DNA of 64,000 bases from contig NZ_VITI01000003.1 of assembly GCF_007827795.1 (NCBI RefSeq), forward strand, positions 466,090 through 530,089. Direction: 5' to 3'. This document shows positions 33,617 to 42,421 of this stretch, piece by piece. The position numbers and the translations under genes are program-made. Origin of the DNA: Azospirillum brasilense. Lineage in GTDB: Bacteria; Pseudomonadota; Alphaproteobacteria; Azospirillales; Azospirillaceae. The notes under the pieces are model-generated. The model saw only the letters and a program-made list of their open reading frames with translations. It did no database searches and had not been told where the DNA came from. Position 1 is the stretch's first letter, and each line of letters opens with the position of its first letter.

Positions 33617-33640
33617 TAAATTAGCGTTGTCTTATTTATA
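33617..33640 (+). promoter_or_regulatory. A+T-rich operator, site A
   Basis: A 24-base site ends six bases before the ArsR-family gene start. It begins TAAATTAGC and ends TTATTTATA, flanked by an exact inverted pair TATAAAT / ATTTATA (33615-33640). By eye, 19 of 24 positions match site B at 38779-38802 read on the minus strand. The position suggests autorepression. Confidence 0.65.
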
Positions 33641-33646
33641 GGGCGG

Positions 33647-34018
33647 ATGAGGCCCATGCCATCCAATGAGCTATCCACCGATTGGCCGCTCGACCCCGCC
33701 GAGCTGGAAGCGCGGGCCGCCGAGGCGGAAGCCTTCCTGCGCTCCATCGCCAGCCGCCACCGGCTGATGATTCTGTGCAGCCTGCTGGACGGTGAGATGC
33801 CGGTGGGCGACCTCGCGCGGCGGCTCGGCCTGTCGCAGTCGAACCTGTCCCAGCATCTTGCCAAGCTGCGGGACGAGGGGCTGGTCGCCACCCGGCGGGA
33901 CGGTACCTCAATCCACTACCGCATCGGGTCGGACCGGGTGCGCCCGATCCTGCTGGAGCTGTACCGCCAGTTCTGCGTCGGCGCGCGCTGCGTGGCCGAC
34001 GCGAACCCGATGCCCTGA
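33647..34018 (+). CDS. ArsR-family regulator of the BigR/SqrR persulfide-sensing type
   Basis: Winged-helix repressor of 123 residues. The recognition helix is GLSQSNLSQHLAKLRDEG, followed by the wing RRDGTSIHYRI. Cys44 (LMILCSLLDGE) and Cys110 (LYRQFC) are 66 residues apart, exactly as Cys41 and Cys107 of SqrR, which form a polysulfide bridge on exposure to reactive sulfur; CxC-type metal sites of classic ArsR are absent. An extra Cys115 follows. It probably represses its own promoter (site A) and the divergent promoter at 38.8 kb until persulfides accumulate. The start may be 33647 or the Met at 33656. Confidence 0.88.
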   Translation: MRPMPSNELSTDWPLDPAELEARAAEAEAFLRSIASRHRLMILCSLLDGEMPVGDLARRLGLSQSNLSQHLAKLRDEGLVATRRDGTSIHYRIGSDRVRPILLELYRQFCVGARCVADANPMP

Positions 34019-34028
34019 GACGCGCCCC

Positions 34029-34409
34029 TCAGCGCTCGACCGGGCCGGAAGCGGCCATCCAGGCGGCCATGCCGCCGTTCAGTCGATGGATGTCCCCGGT
34101 GTAGCCGCCGGCCGCCATCCTGGCCGACGCCGGGCCGCAGCGCCGCCCGCTCTGGCAATGGAGGACGAGGTGTTTGCCCGTCGCGTCCGGCACGCGGGCC
34201 GGGTCGAACTGCGACAGCGGCACCAGCGTGGCGCCGGGAATGTGGCCGGCGCGGTGCTCATGCGGTTCGCGGACATCGACGATCACCACCGAGCCCTCTC
34301 TCAGCCAGCCCATGACGGTGGCGGCGTCGACGGTCTTGATCTGATCGTTCATGGCGTTTGCGCTCCGGTTGAGGCCGAGACGGGAGAGAAGGGTCTTGAA
34401 CATGGTCAT
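34029..34409 (-). CDS. rhodanese-like sulfurtransferase
   Basis: Single rhodanese domain, 126 residues, with IVDVREPHEHRAGHIPGA and the active-site loop HCQSGRRCG, giving the persulfide-carrying Cys85; a second Cys (Cys91) lies in the loop. It would move sulfane sulfur between persulfide donors and acceptors in the cytoplasm. The N-terminal 20 residues are basic and weakly amphipathic. Its ATG overlaps the stop of the RND gene (ATGA), so it is the last cistron of the adaptor-pump-rhodanese operon. Convergent with the ArsR gene, 10 bases away. Confidence 0.9.
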   Translation of the reverse strand: MTMFKTLLSRLGLNRSANAMNDQIKTVDAATVMGWLREGSVVIVDVREPHEHRAGHIPGATLVPLSQFDPARVPDATGKHLVLHCQSGRRCGPASARMAAGGYTGDIHRLNGGMAAWMAASGPVER

Positions 34410-37400
34410 CCCTGGAGGTCGAGGAGTTCACGGCGGCGGTGGCCGGCGGCCGGCGGCGGGGCGGGGGGAGCGGCCGCCTTCGCCTCCCCGCGCAGGACGA
34501 TGTAGATCGCCGGGATCACCAGCACCGTCAGAAGGGTCGAGCTGAACAGCCCGAACAGCAGCGAGATCGCCAGCCCCTGGAAGATCGGATCGGTCAGGAT
34601 GAAGGCCGCCCCGATCATCGCGGCGACGGCGGTCAGCAGGATCGGCTTGAAGCGGATGGCCCCGGCCTCCAGCACCGCCTCGCGCAGCGGTGTCCCACGC
34701 TCCCGCAGGTGGCAGATGAAGTCCACCAGCAGGATGGAGTTGCGCACGATGATGCCCGCCAGCGCGATGAAGCCGATCATCGAGGTGGCGGTGAAGGCCG
34801 CCCCGAACAGCCAGTGGCCCAGCACGATTCCGATCAGGGTCAGCGGCACCGGCACCAGGATCACCAGCGGCAGCTTGAAGCTCCCGAACTGGGCGACGAC
34901 CAGCAGATAGATGCCCAGGATCGCCACGCCGAAGGCGGCCCCCATGTCGCGGAAGGTGACGTAGGTGATCTCCCACTCGCCGTCCCACAGCAGCACCGGC
35001 CGGTTCTGGTCATCCGGCTGGCCGTGCATCCGGATCTCCGGCGCGGCGGCCAGCCCGGCGGCGGCCCAATCGACGGCGTCCAGCCGCTCCTGCACCGCCA
35101 GCATCCCGTAAATCGGCGCCTCGAACCGACCGGCCAGATCGGCCATGACCATCTCCGCGAAGCGCCCGTTGTGGCGGAACAGCGTGTGGGAGGCTGGTTC
35201 CCGCGTCATCGTCACCAGATCGCCCAGTTCCACCGTGCCGCGTGCCCCCGGAACCGGGGTGGAAAGGAGGCGTTCGGACAGGAACAGGCCGGAGCGCGGC
35301 ATCTGCACGGCGATTTCGATGGGTGTGCGCCCCGCCCCGCGGTGCGAGTAGCCGACCGGAACGCCGCCCGTCAGCGCGCGCAGCGTGTCGTAGACGGCCT
35401 GCTCCTCCACGCCGTGGAACTCCAGGCTTTCGCGGTCCAGCGCGAAACGCAGCCGGTCGCCGGGCGGGCGGATGCTGTTCTCGACGTCAACGATGAAGTC
35501 CACGCCGCGGAAGGCGTCCTCCACCGCCAGCGCCGCCTTGCGCCGGGTCTCCGCGTCGGGGCCGTAGACCTCCATAAGCAGGGTGGACAGCACGGGCGGG
35601 CCGGGCGGCACCTCGACCACCTTCAGCACGGTCCCGGCGGGCAGGGGGAGGGTGGAGAGCCGCGCCCGGATGTCGAGCGCGACCGCGTGGCTGCTGCGGG
35701 CCCGCTCGCTCTTGGGGGCGAGATTGACCTGTAGGTCGCCCTGCTCCGGCTGGTCGCGCAGGTAGTAATGCCGGACCAGACCGTTGAAGTTGAAGGGGGA
35801 CGCGGTCCCGGCATAGGCCTGGACGCTGGCCAGTTCCGGCAGATCCGCGATCTTCCCCGCGGCGGCGAGCAGGGCGCGCTCCGTGTCCTCCGGCGCCGCG
35901 CCGCGCGGCAGGTCGAGCACCACCTGAAGCTCCGACTTGTTGTCGAAGGGCAGCAGCTTGACCGCCACGTCCTTGGTGTAGAACAGCGCCGTCGAGGCGA
36001 GCGTCGCCACCCCGACCGCCAGCAGGAAGATCCAGGCGCGGCGCTTGCTGCGCACGACCGGGCGCGCCGCGGCGCGGTAGAGGCGCCCCAGCCGGCCGCC
36101 GTCCTGCTCGCCGTGTCCACCCGGCGGGGTTTCGCCCGGACGCAGCGTCACCATCAGCCAGGGCGTCAGCACCATGGCGACGAAGAAGCTGAAGACCATG
36201 GCCGCGGAGGCGTTGGCCGGGATCGGGCTCATGTAGGGGCCCATCAGGCCGGAGACGAACATCATCGGCAGCAGGGCGGCGATGACCGTCAGGGTGGCGA
36301 CGATGGTCGGATTGCCGACCTCCGCCACCGCCTCGACGGCGGCCTGGACCTTGCTGCGCCCGTCGCGCATCGACCAATGACGGTCGATGTTCTCCACCAC
36401 CACGATGGCGTCGTCCACCAGGATGCCGATGGAGAAGATCAGGGCGAACAGGCTGACGCGGTTGATGGTGTAGCCCATCAGCCAGGACGCGAACATGGTC
36501 AGCAGAATCGTCGTCGGGATGACGACCAGAGTCACCAACCCTTCCCGCCAGCCGATGGCGAGAACGATCAGCCCGACGATGGTGACGGTGGCGAGCGCCA
36601 GATGGAACAGCAGCTCGTTGACCTTCTCGTCGGCCGTCTCGCCGTAGTTGCGGGTGACGGTCAGCGTGAGGTCCTTCGGCAGCCCCTCCGCCTGGATGGC
36701 CTGGACGCGCTCCAGCACGCGGTCGGCGATGGTGACGGCGTTGGCCCCGGCGCGCTTGGCGATGGCGATGGTGACGGCGGGGGTGCGGATCAGCCCGCCT
36801 TTGCCGTCCGGCACCAGATGCCAGGCGCTGCTCTCGCCGGGCCGCGCCCCCGCCACCACGTCGGCCACATCCTTCACATAGACGGGCCGCCCGTCGCGGG
36901 TGGTGACCAGAAGCAGCCCGATGTCCGCCGTGCCCTGGAGCGTCTGGCCGGCGACCACCGGCAGGCTGCCGCCCTCGCTGCGCACCGACCCGGCGATGAA
37001 GGAGCGGTTGGCGTTCTTCACCTTGTCCACGAGCTGGTTCAGCGTGACGCCGTAGAGCGCCAGCCGCTCCGGGTCGGGCTCCACGCGGATCTGGTCGGGC
37101 TGGCCGCCGACGATGAAGCTGCGCCCCACATCCTCCACCTGGACGAGCTGGCCCAGCAGGTCGTCGGCCACGCCGTGCAGGGCGTTGACGGTCCAGCGCC
37201 CGGCGGCCTCCGCCCTGGGCGACAGGGTGAGCGTCAGGATCGCGACGTCGTTGATGCCGCGCCCGACAATCAGCGGCTCCGGAATGCCCAGCGGAATGCG
37301 GTCCATGCTGGCCCGCACCTTCTCGTGCACGCGCAGGATGGCGTCGTCGGACGGGGTGCCGACGAGGAAGCGCGCGGTGACCACCACGCGGTCGTCCATG

Positions 37401-37666
37401 GTCTGGCTGTAGGTGTGCTCGACCCCGTCGATGCCCTTGACGATCTCCTCCAGCGGCCGGGTGACCAGCTCCACGGCGTCGCCGGCCTTCAGCCCGTCCG
37501 CCTGGACGAGGATGTCGACCATGGGGACGCTGATCTGCGGCTCCTCCTCTCGCGGCAGCGACAGCAGGGCGATGGCGCCGACCGCCAGCGAGGCGAGCAG
37601 CAGCAGCGGGGTCAGGGGCGAGCGGATGAAGGTCCGCGTCAGCACCCCGGAAAGGCCGAGCCTCAT
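34406..37666 (-). CDS. RND-family efflux permease (HAE1-like)
   Basis: Inner-membrane pump of 1086 residues with twelve predicted helices and two large periplasmic loops, the RND layout. GILVDDAIVVVENI carries Asp418 and Asp419, which correspond to the proton-relay pair in helix 4. VLTRTFIRSPLTPLLLLASL is the first helix. It works with the adaptor encoded just upstream; no outer-membrane TolC partner is in the window. The long open frame 5' of 37666 is antisense-type sequence and is excluded; GAGGGGGA precedes the chosen ATG. Its operon mates and the shared operator place it in a sulfur-stress regulon. Confidence 0.92.
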   Translation of the reverse strand: MRLGLSGVLTRTFIRSPLTPLLLLASLAVGAIALLSLPREEEPQISVPMVDILVQADGLKAGDAVELVTRPLEEIVKGIDGVEHTYSQTMDDRVVVTARFLVGTPSDDAILRVHEKVRASMDRIPLGIPEPLIVGRGINDVAILTLTLSPRAEAAGRWTVNALHGVADDLLGQLVQVEDVGRSFIVGGQPDQIRVEPDPERLALYGVTLNQLVDKVKNANRSFIAGSVRSEGGSLPVVAGQTLQGTADIGLLLVTTRDGRPVYVKDVADVVAGARPGESSAWHLVPDGKGGLIRTPAVTIAIAKRAGANAVTIADRVLERVQAIQAEGLPKDLTLTVTRNYGETADEKVNELLFHLALATVTIVGLIVLAIGWREGLVTLVVIPTTILLTMFASWLMGYTINRVSLFALIFSIGILVDDAIVVVENIDRHWSMRDGRSKVQAAVEAVAEVGNPTIVATLTVIAALLPMMFVSGLMGPYMSPIPANASAAMVFSFFVAMVLTPWLMVTLRPGETPPGGHGEQDGGRLGRLYRAAARPVVRSKRRAWIFLLAVGVATLASTALFYTKDVAVKLLPFDNKSELQVVLDLPRGAAPEDTERALLAAAGKIADLPELASVQAYAGTASPFNFNGLVRHYYLRDQPEQGDLQVNLAPKSERARSSHAVALDIRARLSTLPLPAGTVLKVVEVPPGPPVLSTLLMEVYGPDAETRRKAALAVEDAFRGVDFIVDVENSIRPPGDRLRFALDRESLEFHGVEEQAVYDTLRALTGGVPVGYSHRGAGRTPIEIAVQMPRSGLFLSERLLSTPVPGARGTVELGDLVTMTREPASHTLFRHNGRFAEMVMADLAGRFEAPIYGMLAVQERLDAVDWAAAGLAAAPEIRMHGQPDDQNRPVLLWDGEWEITYVTFRDMGAAFGVAILGIYLLVVAQFGSFKLPLVILVPVPLTLIGIVLGHWLFGAAFTATSMIGFIALAGIIVRNSILLVDFICHLRERGTPLREAVLEAGAIRFKPILLTAVAAMIGAAFILTDPIFQGLAISLLFGLFSSTLLTVLVIPAIYIVLRGEAKAAAPPAPPPAAGHRRRELLDLQG

Positions 37667-37677
37667 GGCGTTCCCCC

Positions 37678-38730
37678 TCACGAGCCCGCCGGGCGGACGA
37701 TGACATCGCCGGGCTTCAGGCCGGACAGGATCTCCAGCCCGCCGGGCCGGTCGCCGACCATGGGAATGGCGCTGCCCGCCTGGACCGGGACCTCGGTCCC
37801 GTCGGCCAGCCGGACGAAATCGGTGCCGAAGCGGCGCAGCAGCCAATCCGGCGGAATCACCACCGCGTCGCGCGTGCCGGTGGCGACATAGACCCGCACC
37901 CGCTCGCCGACGAAGAAGTCGCCAAGGCCGCTGACGGCGGCGTCGGCGACCACCTGCCCGCCGGCCATCTCGGGATAGACCTGCCGGACGGCGCCGCGCG
38001 CCAGCGCCGTGGCGCCGGGATCGGTGACGGTCACCGGAGCCAGCCCGCGCTGGCCGACCAGCACCGGGTCGCCCTCCTTCAGGAAGCGGGCGTGCCGCTC
38101 CGGCAGGCGCAGCCGCAGGATGTAGGTGTCGGTGGCGATGCTGGCGACCGGCTCGCCCGGCATGACCACGGCGCCGTCGATCACCTTGACCTGAAGGATG
38201 CGCCCGGCGGCGGGGGCCAGCACCTCTCCCTCCCGCGCCTGTTGGGCGACGACGGAGCGTTCGGCCTCCATGGCGGCGATCTGGGCGCGGGCGACGTCCA
38301 GCGCGGCCTGCGCGTCGTCCAGCCGCTGCTGCGTGCCGGTGCCGCTGGCGCGGAGCTGGCGGGCGCGTCCAAGCTCCAGCTCCGCCTGATGCTGCTGCGC
38401 CTTCAGCGCCTGGATGCGCGCGTCCAGCGCGGCGAGTTGGAGCGGCAGCTTGGGGTCGTGAACGGTGGCGATGACCTGCCCGAGGGTCACCTTGTCGCCC
38501 TCCGTCGCCTTCAGGTCGGCCACGGTGCCGCCGATGCGCGTGCGGGCCAGCGTCTCGCGCACGCTTTCCACGGTGGCGAAGACGGCCTTCAGGTCCTCCA
38601 CCGGGCGCGGCTGCACGGTCAGGCTGTCGGGCTCGGCCGCCGTCGCGGACAGGGGAAGGAGGGCCGCCAGCAGGGTGACGGTGAGCAGCGCCTTGCGGGC
38701 CGGCGTGTATGGAGGAAGGGAGCGGGGCAT
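37678..38730 (-). CDS. RND efflux periplasmic adaptor (membrane-fusion protein)
   Basis: Protein of 350 residues with a signal peptide (ALLTVTLLAALLPLSATAA). A split lipoyl domain flanks a coiled-coil hairpin of about 70 residues (LAALDARIQALKAQQHQAEL through QIAAMEAERSVVAQQ). Beta-barrel and membrane-proximal domains follow. It would link the RND pump to an outer-membrane channel. It is the first gene of the operon, 11 bases before the pump, and is transcribed away from the site B promoter. Confidence 0.9.
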   Translation of the reverse strand: MPRSLPPYTPARKALLTVTLLAALLPLSATAAEPDSLTVQPRPVEDLKAVFATVESVRETLARTRIGGTVADLKATEGDKVTLGQVIATVHDPKLPLQLAALDARIQALKAQQHQAELELGRARQLRASGTGTQQRLDDAQAALDVARAQIAAMEAERSVVAQQAREGEVLAPAAGRILQVKVIDGAVVMPGEPVASIATDTYILRLRLPERHARFLKEGDPVLVGQRGLAPVTVTDPGATALARGAVRQVYPEMAGGQVVADAAVSGLGDFFVGERVRVYVATGTRDAVVIPPDWLLRRFGTDFVRLADGTEVPVQAGSAIPMVGDRPGGLEILSGLKPGDVIVRPAGS

Positions 38731-38778
38731 GGCGGGCCACTTCGGACGGGAGGAGCGGAACTCAGGGCGTCTTGATCC

Positions 38779-38802
38779 TATATTTTAGACATTGCTAATT
38801 TA
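38779..38802 (-). promoter_or_regulatory. A+T-rich operator, site B, in divergent promoter
   Basis: Read on the minus strand this site begins TAAATTAGC, has TGTCT in the centre, and ends in AATATA. It matches site A (33617-33640) at 19 of 24 positions by eye. It contains the symmetric core TTAG-N6-CTAA (38785-38798). It lies between the divergent adaptor gene (start 38730) and the YgaP-like gene (start 38865), so one bound repressor could block both promoters. Confidence 0.65.
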
Positions 38803-38864
38803 GCGTCAACGAATAAAATGCGAAAGCCAGCCGGCAGTCCGTCCGGCTTGAAGGAGACCGCCTC

Positions 38865-39068
38865 ATGAGCATCGACCGCATCGTCATGGCTTTCGCCGGG
38901 ACCGTGATCCTGCTGAGCCTCGCCTTGTCCCAGCTTCACAGCCCGAACTGGCTGTGGCTGACCGCCTTCGTCGGGGCCAACCTGCTCCAGGCGGCCTTCA
39001 CCGGCTTCTGTCCGCTGGCGATCGTGCTGAAGCGGATCGGGCTGCGCCCCGGCATGGCCTTCGAGTAG
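38865..39068 (+). CDS. YgaP-like (DUF2892) membrane protein
   Basis: Sixty-seven residues with two hydrophobic helices ([19 protein letters not shown] and [17 protein letters not shown]) and the family motif [14 protein letters not shown], as in the membrane part of the rhodanese YgaP. In sulfur-detoxification operons such proteins are often separate from the rhodanese domain, as here. The Cys in the motif may take part in sulfur or thiocyanate handling. GAAGGAGA precedes the start. First gene on the right arm of the divergent promoter. Confidence 0.88.
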   Translation: MSIDRIVMAFAGTVILLSLALSQLHSPNWLWLTAFVGANLLQAAFTGFCPLAIVLKRIGLRPGMAFE

Positions 39069-39154
39069 GCGCGGGCCGGGCAAGGGGGAGATCTCGACCA
39101 AAACACACAACCGGGCAGCCCAACAGACCCGGATCGTCCGGAGAGGAAACGGAT

Positions 39155-40450
39155 ATGGCCCACATCGTCGTACTCGGGGCGGGCATCGGCGGCATACCGA
39201 TGGCCTATGAGCTGAAGGATCTGGCGCGGCCCGGCGACCGGATCACCGTCGTATCGAACAGCGGCCAGTTCCAGTTCGTGCCGTCCAACCCCTGGGTGGC
39301 GGTCGGCTGGCGCAAGCGCGGCGACATCACCGTCGCTCTGGCGGAGCCCTTCGCCCGCAAGGGCATCGCCTTCAACCATTCCGGCTGCCGCGCGCTGCGG
39401 CCCCAGGACAACGCGCTGGATCTCGGGGACGGGACCAGCCTCGGCTACGACCAGCTCGTCATCGCCACCGGCCCCGAACTGGCCTTCGACGAGATCGAGG
39501 GCTTCGGGCCGCAGGCCAACACCGTCTCGATCTGCCACGTCGACCACGCGGAGGCGGCGGCCCAGCGATGGGAGGACTTCTGCCGCAACCCCGGCCCGCT
39601 GGTCGTCGGGGCGGTGCAGGGGGCGTCCTGCTTCGGACCGGCCTACGAGTTCGCGATGATCGCCGACGCCGACCTGCGCCGCCGCAAGATCCGCCACAAG
39701 GTGCCGATGACCTTCGTCACGTCGGAACCCTACATCGGGCATCTCGGGCTGGGCGGGGTGGGCGACACCAAGGGGCTTCTGGAGTCGGCGTTGCGCGAAC
39801 GGCACATCCAATGGATCGCCAACGCCCGCGTGGACCGATTCGAGTCCGACACGGTCCACGTCACGGAGGTCGACGCGGACGGCAAGGACAAGGCGCGGCA
39901 CATGGTGGGCAGCCGCCTGACCATGATGCTCCCCGCCTTCCGCGGTATAGCCCCGTTGCGCGGTGTGGAGGGGCTGGTGAACCCGCGCGGTTTCGTGCTG
40001 ACCGACCGCCACCAGCGCAACCCCACCTTCCGAAACGTCTTCGGCGTCGGCGTCTGCATCGCCATCCCACCGGTGGAGAAGACTCCGGTCCCGGTGGGCG
40101 TTCCGAAGACCGGCTACATGATCGAGACCATGGTGACCGCCGCCGCCCACAACATCCGCGCCATCCTGGACGGGAAGGAACCGACGGAGGAGGCGACCTG
40201 GAACGCGCTCTGCCTCGCCGATTTCGGGGACAGCGGCGTCGCCTTCGTCGCCATGCCGCAGATCCCGCCGCGCAACGTCAACTGGTCGTCGCACGGGCGC
40301 TGGGTCCATCTCGCCAAGATCGGCTTCGAGCGCTACTTCCTGCGCAAGGTGCGCAAGGGCATCGGCGAGCCGGTCTATGAACGCTACGCGCTGAAACTGC
40401 TGGGCCTGACGCGCGTGCAGCCGGACGCGCCGGCCAAGCTGGACGGATAA
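39155..40450 (+). CDS. sqr: sulfide:quinone oxidoreductase (type I-like)
   Basis: FAD-dependent membrane-associated enzyme of 431 residues that oxidises sulfide to polysulfide or persulfide and passes electrons to quinone. The FAD motif VVLGAGIGGI is at the N terminus. Three cysteines, Cys127 (SICHVDH), Cys159 (GASCFGPAYE) and Cys353 (ALCLADFG), fall almost exactly where the catalytic Cys128, Cys160 and Cys356 of the Acidithiobacillus type I enzyme lie; VPKTGYMIE is a further family motif. The C terminus is basic and amphipathic for membrane contact. It follows the YgaP-like gene in the same direction; GAGAGGAAAC is the ribosome site. Confidence 0.92.
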   Translation: MAHIVVLGAGIGGIPMAYELKDLARPGDRITVVSNSGQFQFVPSNPWVAVGWRKRGDITVALAEPFARKGIAFNHSGCRALRPQDNALDLGDGTSLGYDQLVIATGPELAFDEIEGFGPQANTVSICHVDHAEAAAQRWEDFCRNPGPLVVGAVQGASCFGPAYEFAMIADADLRRRKIRHKVPMTFVTSEPYIGHLGLGGVGDTKGLLESALRERHIQWIANARVDRFESDTVHVTEVDADGKDKARHMVGSRLTMMLPAFRGIAPLRGVEGLVNPRGFVLTDRHQRNPTFRNVFGVGVCIAIPPVEKTPVPVGVPKTGYMIETMVTAAAHNIRAILDGKEPTEEATWNALCLADFGDSGVAFVAMPQIPPRNVNWSSHGRWVHLAKIGFERYFLRKVRKGIGEPVYERYALKLLGLTRVQPDAPAKLDG

Positions 40451-40555
40451 GGAGCCATACGGATTGAATGTGGCCGGGCGCGGGTGTATGCGGCGCATGG
40501 GGGAGCCACCGCCCACACGACCGTTCCCGTTCACCGGCCTCGTCCGAAGGATGCC

Positions 40556-42421
40556 ATGCGCCTCACGTCCCGATCGGTCCGACTGACGCTCGCGCTGGCC
40601 GGGATTCTCGCCGCAACGGTCGCGGCGGGGGCACCGGCCGGGGCGGCGGAGCCGCCGATCCGCGTCGGCGTGCTGGCCTACCGTGGCGGCGACCACGCCA
40701 ACGCCGTCTGGGAGCCGACCGTCCGTTATCTGGCGGACCGCTTTCCGCAGCGCGGGGCGGAGATGGTGCCGCTCGACCTGCCGGGCATGGACGCGGCGGT
40801 GGCCGCCGGCAGCGTCGATTTCGTTCTGACCAACACCGGCAACTATGTGGAGCTGGAGGCCCGTCACGGTGTCACCCGCATCGCCACGCTCCACTCCTCC
40901 CGCTCCGGCGCGTCGGGGGCGGCGGTGGGCTCGGCGCTGATCGTTCGGGCCGGGCGCGACGACATCCGCAGCCTCGCCGACCTCAAGGGCAAGTCCGTGA
41001 TGGCGGTGGACCCCGATGCCTTCGGCGGTTTTCAGGTCGCCTGGGGGGCGCTGCTGACGGCCGGGGTCGACCCCTACGCCGACCTGAAGGAACTGCGCTT
41101 CTCAGGCTTCCCGGTGGACCGCGTCGCCTTCGCCGTCCGCGACGGTGAGGTGGACGCGGGCGTTCTGCGCGCCTGCGTGCTGGAGGAGCTGGCTCAGGAA
41201 GGCCACCTCGACCGCGCGGGTTTCCAGGTCGTCGCCCCGCGGACGGAACCGGGCTTCGGCTGCGCCCTGTCCACCGGACTCTATCCCGACTGGCCGCTCG
41301 CCCGGCTGGCCAAAACGCCGGAGGATCTGGCGAAGGCGGTGGTGGTCGCGCTGTTCCAGATGCCGGACGGCCATCCGGCGGCGCTGGCCGGCGGCTACGA
41401 GGGCTGGACGGTGCCGATGGACTACCAGCCGGTCCATGGCCTGTTCCGCAGCCTGCGCATCGGTCCCTACGAGCATCTGCGCGACGTCACCCTTCTCGAC
41501 CTTGCGCGGGAGCATTGGCACTGGCTGGCGCTGGCGGCGCTGGCCCTGCTGTGGTGGGCGGTCCATTCGCTGCGGGTCGAGCATCTCATCAAGGTGCGCA
41601 CCGCCGAGCTGCGCGCGGCCAACCGCGAACTGCGCCGCGAGATGGCCGAGCGCCGCCGCGCCGAGGAGACCGCTCGCGAGCGGCAGAAGGAGATGGACCA
41701 CGTCGCCCGCCTCTCCATCCTGGGCGAGATGGCCAGCAACATCGCTCATGAGCTGAACCAGCCGCTGGGCGCCATCGCCAACTACGCGCGCGGCTGCACG
41801 CGGCGGCTGGAGGCCGGGGTGGGCAGCGCTGCCGAATTCGCGGAGGCCTCCCGCGCCATCGCCGCCCAGGCCGACCGCGCCGGGCAGATCATCGCCCGCA
41901 TCCGCGACTTCGTGCGCAAGCGGGCCGCCCAGCTGGAGCCGGCGGACGTCAACGGCGCGGTGGAGGCGGCGTTGCAGCTCTGCGAGGGGCGGGCGCGCAG
42001 CGGCAACATCCCCGTCACCCGCGCTCTGGCCGCCGGCCTGCCGCCGGTCCTGGCCGACCGGGTGCAGATCGAGCAGGTCGTCCTGAACCTCGTCAAGAAC
42101 GCGCTGGACGCGATGGATGGCGGGGCGGACGGCGAGGCGGGGGAGGCGCGGGGCGTCACCGTGCGCACCGGCCTGGACGGTGAGGGGCGGGTGGAGATCG
42201 CCGTCGCCGACCGCGGGCACGGCCTGTCGGAAGACGCGCGGGCGCGCCTGTTCGACCCCTTCTTCACCACCAAGCCCGGCGGCATGGGGTTGGGCCTGTC
42301 GATCTGCCGGACCATCGTGGAAAGCCATGGCGGCCATCTCTGGGCCACCGATCATCCGGGCGGGGGCACCGTGGTGCGCTTCGTCCTGCCCGCAGCGGAG
42401 GAGAAGGTCGATGCAGGCTGA
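40556..42421 (+). CDS. sensor histidine kinase with PhnD-type periplasmic domain (TtrS-like)
   Basis: Protein of 621 residues: signal peptide (to about 35), a phosphonate-binding-protein-like (PhnD) periplasmic domain (VGVLAYRGGD to about 300), one membrane helix at about 322-340, a coiled coil, and a kinase core with the phospho-acceptor His398 in NIAHELNQPLG. The N, G1 and G2 boxes are NLVKNALDAM, VADRGHGLS and GGMGLGLSI. This architecture is that of TtrS, which senses tetrathionate in Salmonella and its relatives. No ttrABC reductase genes are in the window, so the ligand may be another oxidised sulfur compound. GAAGGATGCC precedes the start. Confidence 0.88.
   Translation: MRLTSRSVRLTLALAGILAATVAAGAPAGAAEPPIRVGVLAYRGGDHANAVWEPTVRYLADRFPQRGAEMVPLDLPGMDAAVAAGSVDFVLTNTGNYVELEARHGVTRIATLHSSRSGASGAAVGSALIVRAGRDDIRSLADLKGKSVMAVDPDAFGGFQVAWGALLTAGVDPYADLKELRFSGFPVDRVAFAVRDGEVDAGVLRACVLEELAQEGHLDRAGFQVVAPRTEPGFGCALSTGLYPDWPLARLAKTPEDLAKAVVVALFQMPDGHPAALAGGYEGWTVPMDYQPVHGLFRSLRIGPYEHLRDVTLLDLAREHWHWLALAALALLWWAVHSLRVEHLIKVRTAELRAANRELRREMAERRRAEETARERQKEMDHVARLSILGEMASNIAHELNQPLGAIANYARGCTRRLEAGVGSAAEFAEASRAIAAQADRAGQIIARIRDFVRKRAAQLEPADVNGAVEAALQLCEGRARSGNIPVTRALAAGLPPVLADRVQIEQVVLNLVKNALDAMDGGADGEAGEARGVTVRTGLDGEGRVEIAVADRGHGLSEDARARLFDPFFTTKPGGMGLGLSICRTIVESHGGHLWATDHPGGGTVVRFVLPAAEEKVDAG

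Noticed and set aside
35768-37891. 707-residue frame opposite the RND gene
   Set aside because: Antisense shadow; the His/Gln/Asp-rich translation has no fold signature.
37667-38740. 358-residue N-terminal extension of the RND pump
   Set aside because: It overlaps the adaptor gene in another frame and is Arg/Gly/Ala low complexity. The adaptor and the RND start at 37666 explain the region.
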